49,571 bases of DNA from assembly GCF_017115165.1 (NCBI RefSeq), contig NZ_JABXKF010000176.1:1-49571 (forward strand), read 5' to 3'. This DNA is from Nostoc sp. LPT. GTDB taxonomy: Bacteria; Cyanobacteriota; Cyanobacteriia; Cyanobacteriales; Nostocaceae. This document shows, piece by piece, positions 8,295 to 16,209 of this stretch. Under the pieces are notes generated by a model. It was not told the DNA's origin. It ran no database searches and was given only the letters and a program-made list of their open reading frames with translations. The stretch's first letter is position 1. Every line of letters begins with the position of its first letter. A program made the translations under genes and the position numbers.

Positions 8295-9440
8295 CTACAC
8301 TGGTGACAATACCTTGATCTTTTCTTCTAAAGAGTTCATCAAGGACTGGAAGGGCTGGATAAACTTGTCAATACCATCGGCTAACAGTTCATCCATTACG
8401 GTATCGAGATCGATGTTGATGTCGGGATCTTTGAGGTTTTCGATCAGCGTGTAAGCATTTTCTACATCCGTTTCTAAGCGATCGCCTACGTTACAATGAT
8501 CGGCACAAGCTTTAATCGTCGCTGGTGGTACGGTGTTGACGGTATCACGGCCAACCAACTCTTCGATATACATTACGTCTCTGTAGTTGGGGTCTTTGGT
8601 GCTAGTGCTGGCCCAAAGTAGCCGCTGTACTGTGGCCCCTTTTTCTACCAAGGCTTTCCAACGATCGCTCTCGATAATTTTCTTGTATTCTTGGTACGCA
8701 ATCTTAGCGTTAGCGATCGCTACTTTCCCTTTAACAGCCAAGAGCTTTGCTTCTACAGCAATATCATCGACGCCTTTTTTCAACTTAGCATCAATCTTGC
8801 CGTCAATGTTGCTATCAATCCGGCTGAGGAAGAAGCTAGCGACTGAAGCAATTTTACTGATGTCCTTACCTTCAGCTACCCGTTTTTCTAAGCCCCGAAT
8901 ATAAGCCCAAGCTGTGTTGATGTAGCTTTCTACACAAAACAGCAGCGTAACATTAACATTTATCCCTTCGGCTATTACCTGCTCCACTGCTGGCAAACCA
9001 GGTTCTGTACCAGGAATTTTAATCATCAAATTTTCCCGACCAACTTCTTGGAAATAGCGTCGGGCTTCGCTTATTGTTGCTTCAGTATCATGGGCAATGG
9101 TTGGTGGTACTTCAATACTCACATAACCATCTAGTCTATTCGAGGCTTCATAAACAGGGCGTAAAATATCACAAGCATTACGGATATCTGCAAAAACCAG
9201 GGATTCGTAAATTTTGTATATCGGTAGGCCAGCCCGAACTCCGGCTTCGATATCACCATCATAAATAGCGTTACCTGCGATCGCTTTTTCAAAGATGGCT
9301 GGGTTAGAAGTAATCCCAGAGATCCCTTGATTTTCCACCTGGTCTTTGAGTTCACCTGATTGAATAATGTCACGGGTCAAATTATCCATCCAGATACTTT
9401 GACCGTATTGGTTAATTTCTAGTAGATGATTGGTAGACAT
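8295..9440 (-). CDS. tal: transaldolase
   Basis: The product is about 381 residues from MSTNHLL and carries the family signature GITSNPAIFEKAI and the Schiff-base lysine in LMIKIPGT. Transaldolase moves a dihydroxyacetone unit between sugar phosphates in the non-oxidative pentose phosphate branch. The ATG at 9438-9440 is chosen because conservation begins there; a GTG six codons upstream lies directly against the AGGAG and seems too close to be used. The gene lies between fbp and zwf, the order known from Nostoc and Anabaena. It belongs to the long form (about 380 residues) rather than the short TalC-like form. Confidence 0.96.
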   Translation of the reverse strand: MSTNHLLEINQYGQSIWMDNLTRDIIQSGELKDQVENQGISGITSNPAIFEKAIAGNAIYDGDIEAGVRAGLPIYKIYESLVFADIRNACDILRPVYEASNRLDGYVSIEVPPTIAHDTEATISEARRYFQEVGRENLMIKIPGTEPGLPAVEQVIAEGINVNVTLLFCVESYINTAWAYIRGLEKRVAEGKDISKIASVASFFLSRIDSNIDGKIDAKLKKGVDDIAVEAKLLAVKGKVAIANAKIAYQEYKKIIESDRWKALVEKGATVQRLLWASTSTKDPNYRDVMYIEELVGRDTVNTVPPATIKACADHCNVGDRLETDVENAYTLIENLKDPDINIDLDTVMDELLADGIDKFIQPFQSLMNSLEEKIKVLSPV

Positions 9441-9775
9441 AGCTCTAATTTGTTTCACTCCTGTATAGTGATGTTTCTAAATAAGTTGGCAAAATCCATC
9501 AAAATTTGATGCTTACTTTGAATTGTGGCGTTGCCAATCACTTATTGCATCGGCCAGCTGAGATAATCTTTAATACATCTTCAAGAAGTGCTATTCTGCA
9601 TTCCCAATCCTAAATCACCATGATTAACTTTTAATTAATGCCAGATGCTAGACGCATCCTCGATCCTTTTATTACCGTCTTCTAGTGCAGCATGGCAAAA
9701 ATAACTATCCAGATGAAAAAGTTTAAAAAGCTTTATTTTGCTCCTGCATTGTGCCTTTTTACACTCATAAAGGTC

Positions 9776-9910
9776 AGCAGAAATAAACTTACCATTTCAT
9801 TACAGCCAGAAAGCCGAAAATTAAAGCATGAGTGACTTTTGAACGCCAGTTGCTTCAAGTCGGGGAACCCGCCCAACGCACTGGCTCCTTTTGACTTTTG
9901 CCTTGCGGCA
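9776..9910 (+). repeat. dispersed element, left copy of an inverted pair around fbp
   Basis: The gap 9441-9910 between tal and fbp has no supported gene. Its right part contains GCAGAAATAAAC, then TTTCATTACAG, then CAGAAAGCC, then the palindromic GAACGCCAGTTGCTTCAA, then GCACTGGCTCCTTTTGACTT up to the fbp stop codon. The same blocks, in the same order, appear on the opposite strand at about 11120-11330 upstream of fbp. The pair therefore brackets fbp in inverted orientation. Confidence 0.7.
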
Positions 9911-10960
9911 CTAGTGTCCGTTTTGAATAAAAGACTCCACCTTTGCGACATCCTCTTTGCTACCAATAATTAAAGGCGTACGCTGATGCAATTTTTTTGG
10001 CACCACATCCAAGATATTTACCAGTCCTGTAGTAGCACGTCCACCAGCTTGCTCAATTAAAAAGGCCAGAGGAGCCGTTTCATAAAGTAAGCGCAATTTT
10101 CCTTCTGGGTTTTGAATTGTACCTGGGTAAAGAAACACGCCGCCTTGAACTAAAATTCTATGGATGTCGCTTACCATTGCGCCGCTATAACGAGCGCTGT
10201 AGCCTTCTGTGCGATGAACGTAACGAATGTATTCTCGAATCGATTCTTCCCACTGCCAGAAGTTACCCTCGTTCACGCTGTAAACAGAACCGTGCTTAGG
10301 AATGCGGATATTCTCTTCTGTGAGAATAAACTCTCCTAAGCTGGGATCAAGGACAAAGGAATGAACGCCCTTACCTATAGTATAAACCAACATTGTGCAG
10401 GGCCCATACAGGATGTATCCGGCAGCGAGTTGCTTGCGTCCGTTGGTGAGCAGGTCAGTTGCCTTACCATCGCTATCAGTTCCTTCTTGCTGGCGAATGG
10501 CGAAAATGGAACCTAAGCTGAGATTATTATCAGTGTTGGATGAGCCATCAATTGGGTCATACAGTAGGGTATAGCGGCCAATCGGGCAATTTTCCGGGAT
10601 GTAGTAGGGATTTTCCATTTCCTCAGACGCGAGGCGACAGACTAAGCCGCTTTGCTTAAACACGGAGATAAATACATCATTGGCATAAACATCCATCTTT
10701 TTGACAGATTCGCCTTGGACATTCACTTCCCCAGTAAATCCCAGAACGCCTTCCATTAAACCAGCGCGACTCATGCGACGAGCAACCAGTTTCCCAGCCA
10801 GGGCGATGCGATTCATTAGCGCACTTAAATCCTGTGCATCTGGCGAAAAACTCTGAAGTTGTTGGAGGACATGACGGGATAAGGTTGTACAGTCACGATC
10901 TAAAGCTCTGTCTGTAACATCGTAGGTAGATAAGTCTAAAGATTCTGGCGCTTTAGCCAT
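9911..10960 (-). CDS. fbp: fructose-1,6-bisphosphatase class I
   Basis: The product is about 349 residues from MAKAPESL. It has the metal and substrate site YDPIDGSSNTD and the upstream acidic pair in ASEEME, as in class I enzymes. It removes the 1-phosphate from fructose 1,6-bisphosphate, feeding hexose phosphate into the pentose phosphate cycle and gluconeogenesis. The ATG at 10958-10960 has GGAG nine bases upstream; a GTG seven codons earlier is less likely. It is the first gene of the leftward fbp-tal-zwf-opcA group, but a 470-nt gap with repeats separates it from tal, where a second promoter could lie. Confidence 0.97.
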   Translation of the reverse strand: MAKAPESLDLSTYDVTDRALDRDCTTLSRHVLQQLQSFSPDAQDLSALMNRIALAGKLVARRMSRAGLMEGVLGFTGEVNVQGESVKKMDVYANDVFISVFKQSGLVCRLASEEMENPYYIPENCPIGRYTLLYDPIDGSSNTDNNLSLGSIFAIRQQEGTDSDGKATDLLTNGRKQLAAGYILYGPCTMLVYTIGKGVHSFVLDPSLGEFILTEENIRIPKHGSVYSVNEGNFWQWEESIREYIRYVHRTEGYSARYSGAMVSDIHRILVQGGVFLYPGTIQNPEGKLRLLYETAPLAFLIEQAGGRATTGLVNILDVVPKKLHQRTPLIIGSKEDVAKVESFIQNGH

Positions 10961-11119
10961 TTTTATGTTCTCCGCAGCCACTAGCTGTTAATTGGGTTTT
11001 AGTCATCTATAGCAACTTATAGTTGCTGCTTCTATCTTAGAAAGGTAATTTGATAACTTAGATGCGACTTTAGATAAACTAAAGAAATGAATCTTTTGTG
11101 ACCCCTGCAACCAGAGCCT

Positions 11120-11330
11120 AGTACCGCAAGGCGGAAGTCAAAAGGAGCCAGTGCGCCCTTGCGGTTAAGAGACTTGTACCCCTTCTCCTTCGGAGACGCT
11201 AGCGCGAACGGGGAAGCAAGCTACGCGCAGCGTCTCTCCTGGGGAGAAGCAACTGGCTCTCAAAAATCAAAAGTTAAAAAGCTTTCATTTTGGGCTTTCT
11301 GCCTGTAATGAAATCGTAGGTTTATTTCTG
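11120..11330 (-). repeat. dispersed element, right copy of the inverted pair upstream of fbp
   Basis: In the gene-free stretch 10961-11550, this segment is the reverse-complement counterpart of 9776-9910. Matching blocks include GGAGCCAGTGCG, GAAGCAACTGGCTCTC and GGCTTTCTGCCTGTAATG. It carries extra internal sequence rich in another dispersed motif (GAAGCAAGCTACGCGCAGCG), which also occurs at 36720-36750. It may contain or interrupt the fbp promoter region. No gene is seen here. Confidence 0.65.
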
Positions 11331-11553
11331 CCGCGTTGTACTAGTTACTTTGACTTAACACGACTTTCTCAAGAGGACGGGTATGCCTACACATCCTATC
11401 AACAAACTAAAATCCCCACATTTGCGGCAGGGACTATAGGTTTACTCTGAAACATTAATACGAAACTACTATCAGATTTGCTTAAGGCAATCAATCTCCG
11501 TGGCTAACTAAGTACAATTTTGCGTAAAAGCGTAGCGTTTTTAATGCAAGGTA

Positions 11554-11805
11554 ATGCATTAACATTGTATCGGGATGCAATGGCATTGCAGAGGGACGTA
11601 TTGGCATTGCAGAGGGACGCATTAACATTGTATTGGGATGCAATGGCATTGCAGGGGCACGCATTGGCATTGCAGAGGGACGCATTAACATTGTATTGGG
11701 ATGCAATGGCATTGCAGGGGCACGCATTGGCATTGCAGAGGGACGCATTAACATTGTATTGGGATGCAATGGCATTGCAGGGGCACGCATTGGCATTGCA
11801 AGGTA
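11554..11805. repeat. 21-bp tandem repeat array, 12 units in a three-unit higher-order pattern
   Basis: Twelve 21-bp units run without gaps. Most follow a repeating order of three subtypes, beginning ACGCATTAAC, ATGCAATGGC and ACGCATTGGC, so the larger period is 63 bp. All units contain ATTG or its reverse complement, and GCAATGGCATTGC is nearly palindromic. Because 21 is divisible by 3 and the unit lacks stops, several frames on both strands stay open. On the plus strand one frame reads seven-residue units such as MALQGHA and LALQRDA. Whether any frame is translated cannot be decided from the sequence. It lies between fbp and a small conserved gene. Confidence 0.9.
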
Positions 11806-11845
11806 TTGCCAAATTTAATTCGTTACAAATTAATGAAATGCTGTA

Positions 11846-12109
11846 CTAAGATACTTTTGGTTGCTGCCATAGAATGAGTTTTAATTCAGAGCAGTAGTAA
11901 GCTTGATCGCTAATTTGGTGTTCGTGGTCAGCTATCCAATCATAAATTTGTGTAGCTTTTGCTAATGCCACTTTTTCTGAACGATAAAGCTGAGGAGTAG
12001 GACAGTAGGCTTGGCCATTGATGTGTATAGCTGCAATCTGCCAATAATCGCTCTCTGGGACAACTTCTAAAAACCCGTTACTGTAAGGCTGGATTATTCC
12101 TATATTCAT
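11846..12109 (-). CDS. small conserved hypothetical protein (cyanobacterial)
   Basis: This 87-residue protein begins MNIGIIQPYS and has a mixed, globular-looking composition (WQIAAIHINGQAYCPTPQLY). It ends close to the 21-bp repeat array. I recognise no named domain. The balanced composition and coherent length favour a real gene over a chance frame. The two cysteines are not arranged as an obvious metal site. Function unknown. Confidence 0.6.
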   Translation of the reverse strand: MNIGIIQPYSNGFLEVVPESDYWQIAAIHINGQAYCPTPQLYRSEKVALAKATQIYDWIADHEHQISDQAYYCSELKLILWQQPKVS

Positions 12110-12432
12110 CTACAACCATCAAACTTTCTAAGATTGGTCACAATAAAGCCGATCCAACCAATTCTTCTGAGTCAAAGCTGGAATCACCAGGGAATGCAGT
12201 CGCAACCCCTGCTAATGATTTTGGGTTCGTAGTCAATGGAAATCTGAATTATTGGTCACTTTTTTGGCTTGATTCCGTTATTGGCAGCAACAATAGCATA
12301 AGGGACTGGTCGGCGCGGGTGCATTGTGATTGCCCAAACTCAGAGTGTAGCTGCATAGATAATAATCTGTAGAGCGAATTGTTAACTCTCAGTACTCACT
12401 CGAAATAACTGAACAAAAGGAGTAAATTTATC
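12110..12432. other. gene-free gap before the DUF1499 gene
   Basis: No coding frame, RNA gene or clear repeat was found in this stretch. It presumably contains the promoter of the downstream secreted protein gene. AAAAGGAG at 12415-12422 lies about ten bases before that gene's ATG and fits a ribosome binding site. Confidence 0.4.
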
Positions 12433-12921
12433 ATGTCCCGTCTGCTAAGAGTGTTCCGGCAGCGATTCTTGCGGAGTATCGCTTTTACAATACTCTTAAC
12501 TTTGATTAGTAGTTTAATACTTCCTGGGGCTACTTGGGCGGCTTCTAGCTTGGGAGTTGATAATGGTCATCTTAGTTCTTGCCTGGCTTCAAACAACTGT
12601 GTTGTCAGTCAAAACGCAGATGAAAAACACGCCATCGACCCGATTCGTTATCATGTAGACCGCAATGCAGCTAGAGAAATCTTACTAAAAGTTCTCAGCG
12701 TTGTTCCCCGTACAGAAATTGTAGAACAAACAGATAATTACATCCACGCTCTTTCTAAAAGCCGCATCTTCAAATTTGTTGATGATGTAGAATTTTATTT
12801 ACCTGCTAATGAGTCAGTAATTCATCTGCGATCGGCATCTCGCGTGGGAGAGTCGGATCTCGGTGTCAACCGCAGGCGAAGCGAGCAAATTCGTCTGGCT
12901 CTACGCGATTTAAACATCTGA
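12433..12921 (+). CDS. DUF1499 family exported protein
   Basis: The product is 162 residues. It begins with a basic stretch and a hydrophobic segment (residues 14-32) ending in TWAAS, a plausible signal peptidase I site. The mature part follows the DUF1499 pattern: a cysteine-containing SNNCVVS, then DPIRY, then FVDDVEFYL, then the conserved RSASRVGESDLGVNRRR near the C-terminus. DUF1499 proteins are widespread and uncharacterised. In cyanobacteria many are exported, and this one should be periplasmic or membrane-associated. A good Shine-Dalgarno (AAAAGGAG) precedes the ATG. Family assignment is firm, function unknown. Confidence 0.9.
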   Translation: MSRLLRVFRQRFLRSIAFTILLTLISSLILPGATWAASSLGVDNGHLSSCLASNNCVVSQNADEKHAIDPIRYHVDRNAAREILLKVLSVVPRTEIVEQTDNYIHALSKSRIFKFVDDVEFYLPANESVIHLRSASRVGESDLGVNRRRSEQIRLALRDLNI

Positions 12922-12958
12922 TGCCGCTACTTGTTCTCATTTAACTGATAGAGATGCG

Positions 12959-13171
12959 ATGGTAATACCATTTAAAAATTTATACTTAGTGGAAAAATGT
13001 CAGACTATCTGCAATGATTGTGCTTTCCATACCTTAGTAGAAGAAGCGATAATGTGCATTCACCCTGACGAATCTGGGGTTAATTGTTCTACCGTCATTT
13101 TCTGCAATTCATTTGAGCCAGCACTCATAATTGACAGTCCTTGCGTGACATACGGCAATGATGAAAAATAA
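12959..13171 (+). CDS. small cysteine-containing hypothetical protein
   Basis: This 70-residue frame contains six cysteines, including CQTICNDC, which could bind a metal, but no recognised domain. It starts 38 nt after the DUF1499 stop in the same direction. A match to known proteins would be needed to be sure it is a gene. Confidence 0.3.
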   Translation: MVIPFKNLYLVEKCQTICNDCAFHTLVEEAIMCIHPDESGVNCSTVIFCNSFEPALIIDSPCVTYGNDEK

Positions 13172-13458
13172 CGTCAAAAGTGTAGGCGCAACAACTAAGC
13201 CTTTGGTATTTCAGCTTACGTTTTACGTTGCTATTTAATAAGTTAGGGACTTCCAAGAAATAAATTATCCAAATAACAATGGCAACATACCCTATTCTTA
13301 AATTTCTATATCAAAGAGCCATAACATGACTGTACAAAGGTTCACTCCGTTCATGCTGCCGTTGCTGTTCTGCAGAAAGTGATCGCAACTCAAAAAGACG
13401 GACAATCGCCGTTTCCAATCCTTCATTTACCTGACTCTACATTCACAAGGAACAAATC

Positions 13459-14301
13459 ATGACAAATTCTGATGCTAAAGTTTGGTTGATTACAGGTAGC
13501 TCTAGTGGCTTTGGTCGATCGCTAGTTGAGGCTGTTCTCAAAGGAGGCGATCGCGTCGTCGCCACGGCTCGAAAACCCGAACAACTGGATGATCTCGCTC
13601 AACAATACCCAAAGACAATTCATCCGGTTCGTCTAGATGTGACGAATCTACAAGACGTTCAAGCTGCGGTCGAGTCGGCATTGGATCAGTACGATCGCAT
13701 TGATGTCCTAGTTAACAATGCAGGTTATCCTGCAATGGGCGCAATTGAAGAATTGAGCGACGACGACATTAGACGGCAATTTGAAACGAATTTCTTTGGT
13801 GCATTGAGCATGATTCGTGCCGTGCTACCGACCATGCGGGAGCAACGCAGTGGTCACATTCTCAATATTTCCTCTTTTGCTGGTGTGGCTTCTTTGAGTG
13901 GACTTGGGATCTATAGTGCAACCAAGTTTGCGCTCGAAGGAGCTTCGGAAGCGTTGGCACAGGAAGTCAAGCCCTTAGGCATCAAAGTGACGCTGATCGA
14001 ACCGGGAGCATTTCGGACGAATGGTGCTGGTTCATCAATGGTCACGCCAAAGCATCCGATCACAGACTATGCCGAGACCAGCGGCAAGATGATCGATGTC
14101 ATGCGGTCATCGCATGGCAACCAACCCGGCGATCCAGCAAAAGCTGCTGCCGCGATGATTCAAGTGGTTGAAAGCGACGATCCACCCATGCGATTGGCGC
14201 TTGGCGAAGATTCAGCGAATGGGATTGTGCAAAAGCTCGACGCGATGAAAGCTGAACTCGAAGCTTGGAAACCCCTTTCGATTAGCACTGCATTTGAATG
14301 A
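13459..14301 (+). CDS. short-chain dehydrogenase/reductase (classical SDR)
   Basis: The 280-residue protein has the SDR cofactor motif TGSSSGFG near residue 13, the NNAG motif, the catalytic Ser in NISSFAG and the YSATK active site. ATARKPEQ after the second strand suggests a preference for NADP. Such enzymes reduce or oxidise small carbonyl or alcohol substrates; the exact one cannot be told. Codon use is richer in G and C than in neighbouring genes (many gcg, gcc, cga and cag codons), and the flanking DNA to about 14.57 kb is similar, which suggests acquisition from another lineage. No partner gene is adjacent. AAGGAAC precedes the ATG. Confidence 0.93.
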   Translation: MTNSDAKVWLITGSSSGFGRSLVEAVLKGGDRVVATARKPEQLDDLAQQYPKTIHPVRLDVTNLQDVQAAVESALDQYDRIDVLVNNAGYPAMGAIEELSDDDIRRQFETNFFGALSMIRAVLPTMREQRSGHILNISSFAGVASLSGLGIYSATKFALEGASEALAQEVKPLGIKVTLIEPGAFRTNGAGSSMVTPKHPITDYAETSGKMIDVMRSSHGNQPGDPAKAAAAMIQVVESDDPPMRLALGEDSANGIVQKLDAMKAELEAWKPLSISTAFE

Positions 14302-14633
14302 AACAGTAGCCGCAACTTAAAGCTTGAGAGAATCGCTGTGCGAAGCTGCTCATAGACTGATCATCGCGTTGCACCCGATTCCGTTACTGATACCACACCT
14401 GAGAAGCACCCAAATGGGTAAGAGGAAAGCTCGATCATGCTTCGTATGATTGAACCAAGACGCACTTCACGATTCCCAGTCAAGGTCTGAAGTCGCTTCT
14501 GTGTTTCTGCTCTCGCTCTTGAACCTCTATCCTCTCCCCAGTTGATCCTCCTGTCAAAATTTGAATTTGGAATTGCTGCAGTTTTGGGACATTTTTTTAT
14601 TTGGAAGTCCCTTATGGTAATATAAAAGGTCTT
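14302..14633. other. gene-free gap between the SDR gene and tRNA-Val
   Basis: No supported gene is present. The first 250 bases keep the higher GC of the SDR gene and may belong to the same acquired segment. The composition returns to the host-like AT level near 14560. GGAAGTCCCTTA near 14602 resembles TTAGGGACTTCC at 13242-13253 in opposite orientation, so the segment 13.24-14.61 kb could be bounded by short inverted repeats. Confidence 0.4.
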
Positions 14634-14705
14634 GGGCGATTAGCACAGGGGTAGCGCACATCCTTCACACGGATGGGGTCACTGGTTCAAATCCAGTATC
14701 GCCCA
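14634..14705 (+). tRNA. trnV: tRNA-Val(CAC)
   Basis: The 72-nt sequence folds as a cloverleaf. The acceptor stem is GGGCGAT with ATCGCCC, and the anticodon stem CATCC/GGATG encloses TTCACAC with anticodon CAC for the GUG codon. The T arm contains GGTTCAAATCC and the discriminator base is A. CCA is not encoded. Confidence 0.95.
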
Positions 14706-14970
14706 CTTATACACAGTAAAGTTTTCAGCTAACTAGCTTCAGTTTATTAAATACGCTTCCCACAGTAAGATGCGCTTATAGGGGAAAAAGAATGGACGCT
14801 GCAATGTCGCACTAGAAACTAGCAGATTCGTAATTTATAAAGCCCTATTTTCTGATGTAAACAACAAAAAACGATATCGTCAGAAATTGCGGGTTGAAAT
14901 TTGCTTAAGATACGCCATGAGGTGCGTAAGCATAGCCCGTTGTAGAAATCTTACCAATTCCCAATGCCCT

Positions 14971-16020
14971 ATGACCAACTACTTTCGCTCCAATGTTGAT
15001 GTAATGGCTAGCTATGTTCCTGGTGAGCAGCCTCAACGCGGTACACAAATTATTAAACTTAATAGTAATGAAAACCCCTATCCTCCTTCTCCTGCGGCAT
15101 TAGCTGTGCTACAGAATATTGATGGTGAATGGTTGCGGCGGTATCCAGAACCTTTCGGGGGGGAGTTTCGGCAAGCTGCAAGTAAAGTTTTAGAAGTTCC
15201 TAGTGATTGGATAATTGTCGGAAATGGCAGTGACGAATTGTTGAGTGTGGTGATTCGAGCCTGTGCTGAACCTGGGAAGAAGGTAGTTTATCCAATGCCT
15301 ACTTATGTGCTATATCGCACATTAACAGAAATGCAAGCGGCGGAAATTATTGAGATTCCCTACAGCAAAGATTACAGTTTACCTTTGGAAGAATTAGTTG
15401 CTGCCAATGGGGCTGTGACATTTATCGCGTCGCCCAATAGTCCATCGGGGCATCTGGTAGCAACAAATGATTTACGAAAATTAGCCAGCCAGTTATCTGG
15501 AGTTTTAGCGATCGATGAAGCATACATAGATTTTACCGAAGAGAATGCATTAGCTTTGGTTAAAGAATACGAAAACGTCATTGTGATTCGGACACTATCT
15601 AAGGGGTATTCGTTGGCAGGATTACGATTGGGCTTTGGGGTGGCGAATCCCAAACTGTTGCAGGGATTATTTAAGGTTAAAGATAGCTATAACATTGATG
15701 CGATCGCTTGTGCAATTGGCACGGCTGCTATCACTGACCAAGCTTATAAAAATGCTTGTGTAGCCAAGATTAAAGCATCACGGACTAAGTTAGCTACAGA
15801 ATTGAAACAATTAGGTTTTCATATCTGGGATTCTCAAGCTAACTTTTTGCTGGCACAGCCAAGAGAAGGAAACGCAGAATATCTCTATCAAAAACTGAAG
15901 GAACGGGGAATTTTAATCCGCTATTTCAAGCAGCCCGGACTAGATGATAAATTACGGATCACTGTTGGGACTGATGAGCAAAATCAGACTTTAATAGAGG
16001 CACTAACTACAAACCTTTAA
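14971..16020 (+). CDS. hisC: histidinol-phosphate aminotransferase
   Basis: The 349-residue PLP enzyme has the N-terminal LNSNENPYPPSP, the cofactor-binding NGSDELL, SPNSPSG, the aspartate-containing IDEAYIDF and the PLP lysine in RTLSKGYSLAGLR. It converts imidazole acetol phosphate and glutamate to histidinol phosphate in histidine biosynthesis. The ATG at 14971 (MTNYFRS) is chosen because conservation begins there; an upstream in-frame start at 14887 would add 28 unrelated residues. It follows tRNA-Val by about 265 nt and has no neighbouring his genes, as is usual in cyanobacteria. Some HisC enzymes also act on aromatic substrates. Confidence 0.96.
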   Translation: MTNYFRSNVDVMASYVPGEQPQRGTQIIKLNSNENPYPPSPAALAVLQNIDGEWLRRYPEPFGGEFRQAASKVLEVPSDWIIVGNGSDELLSVVIRACAEPGKKVVYPMPTYVLYRTLTEMQAAEIIEIPYSKDYSLPLEELVAANGAVTFIASPNSPSGHLVATNDLRKLASQLSGVLAIDEAYIDFTEENALALVKEYENVIVIRTLSKGYSLAGLRLGFGVANPKLLQGLFKVKDSYNIDAIACAIGTAAITDQAYKNACVAKIKASRTKLATELKQLGFHIWDSQANFLLAQPREGNAEYLYQKLKERGILIRYFKQPGLDDKLRITVGTDEQNQTLIEALTTNL

Positions 16021-16040
16021 TTATTCATACCCACCAAAAC

Positions 16041-16198
16041 AGTGCTGAGTGCTGAGTAACGAGTGCTGAGTAAAAAGTAAAATTAATTGCACTCAGTATA
16101 TAGGATAGTCGCGCCCCTCTCTTTGAAAGTTCTGTTCGCTAGTTTTAACTATAAGGTTATACTCAGCACTCAGCACTCAGCACTCAGCACTCAGCACT
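16041..16198. repeat. inverted arrays of the heptamer GTGCTGA / TCAGCAC
   Basis: AGTGCTGAG-type heptamers at 16041-16073 are followed, after about 85 bases, by four or five reverse-complement ACTCAGC heptamers at 16159-16198. The two arrays could form a long hairpin between the converging hisC and caspase-like genes and may act as a bidirectional terminator. Confidence 0.75.
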
Positions 16199-16209
16199 AC
16201 TGAATTAAC

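Noticed and set aside
9733..9966. Leftward 77-residue open frame
   Set aside because: It overlaps the end of fbp in another frame and runs through a dispersed repeat.
11491..11849. Open frames of 100-109 residues on both strands over the 21-bp array
   Set aside because: The unit length is a multiple of three and lacks stops, so open frames arise automatically. No ribosome binding site or flanking conserved part supports one strand, so the array is listed as a repeat only.
13326..13458. Short open frame and a possible coding remnant before the SDR gene
   Set aside because: An 18-codon frame (MTVQRFTPFMLP) and an overlapping frame were seen, but neither matches a family I know and both are too short to support.
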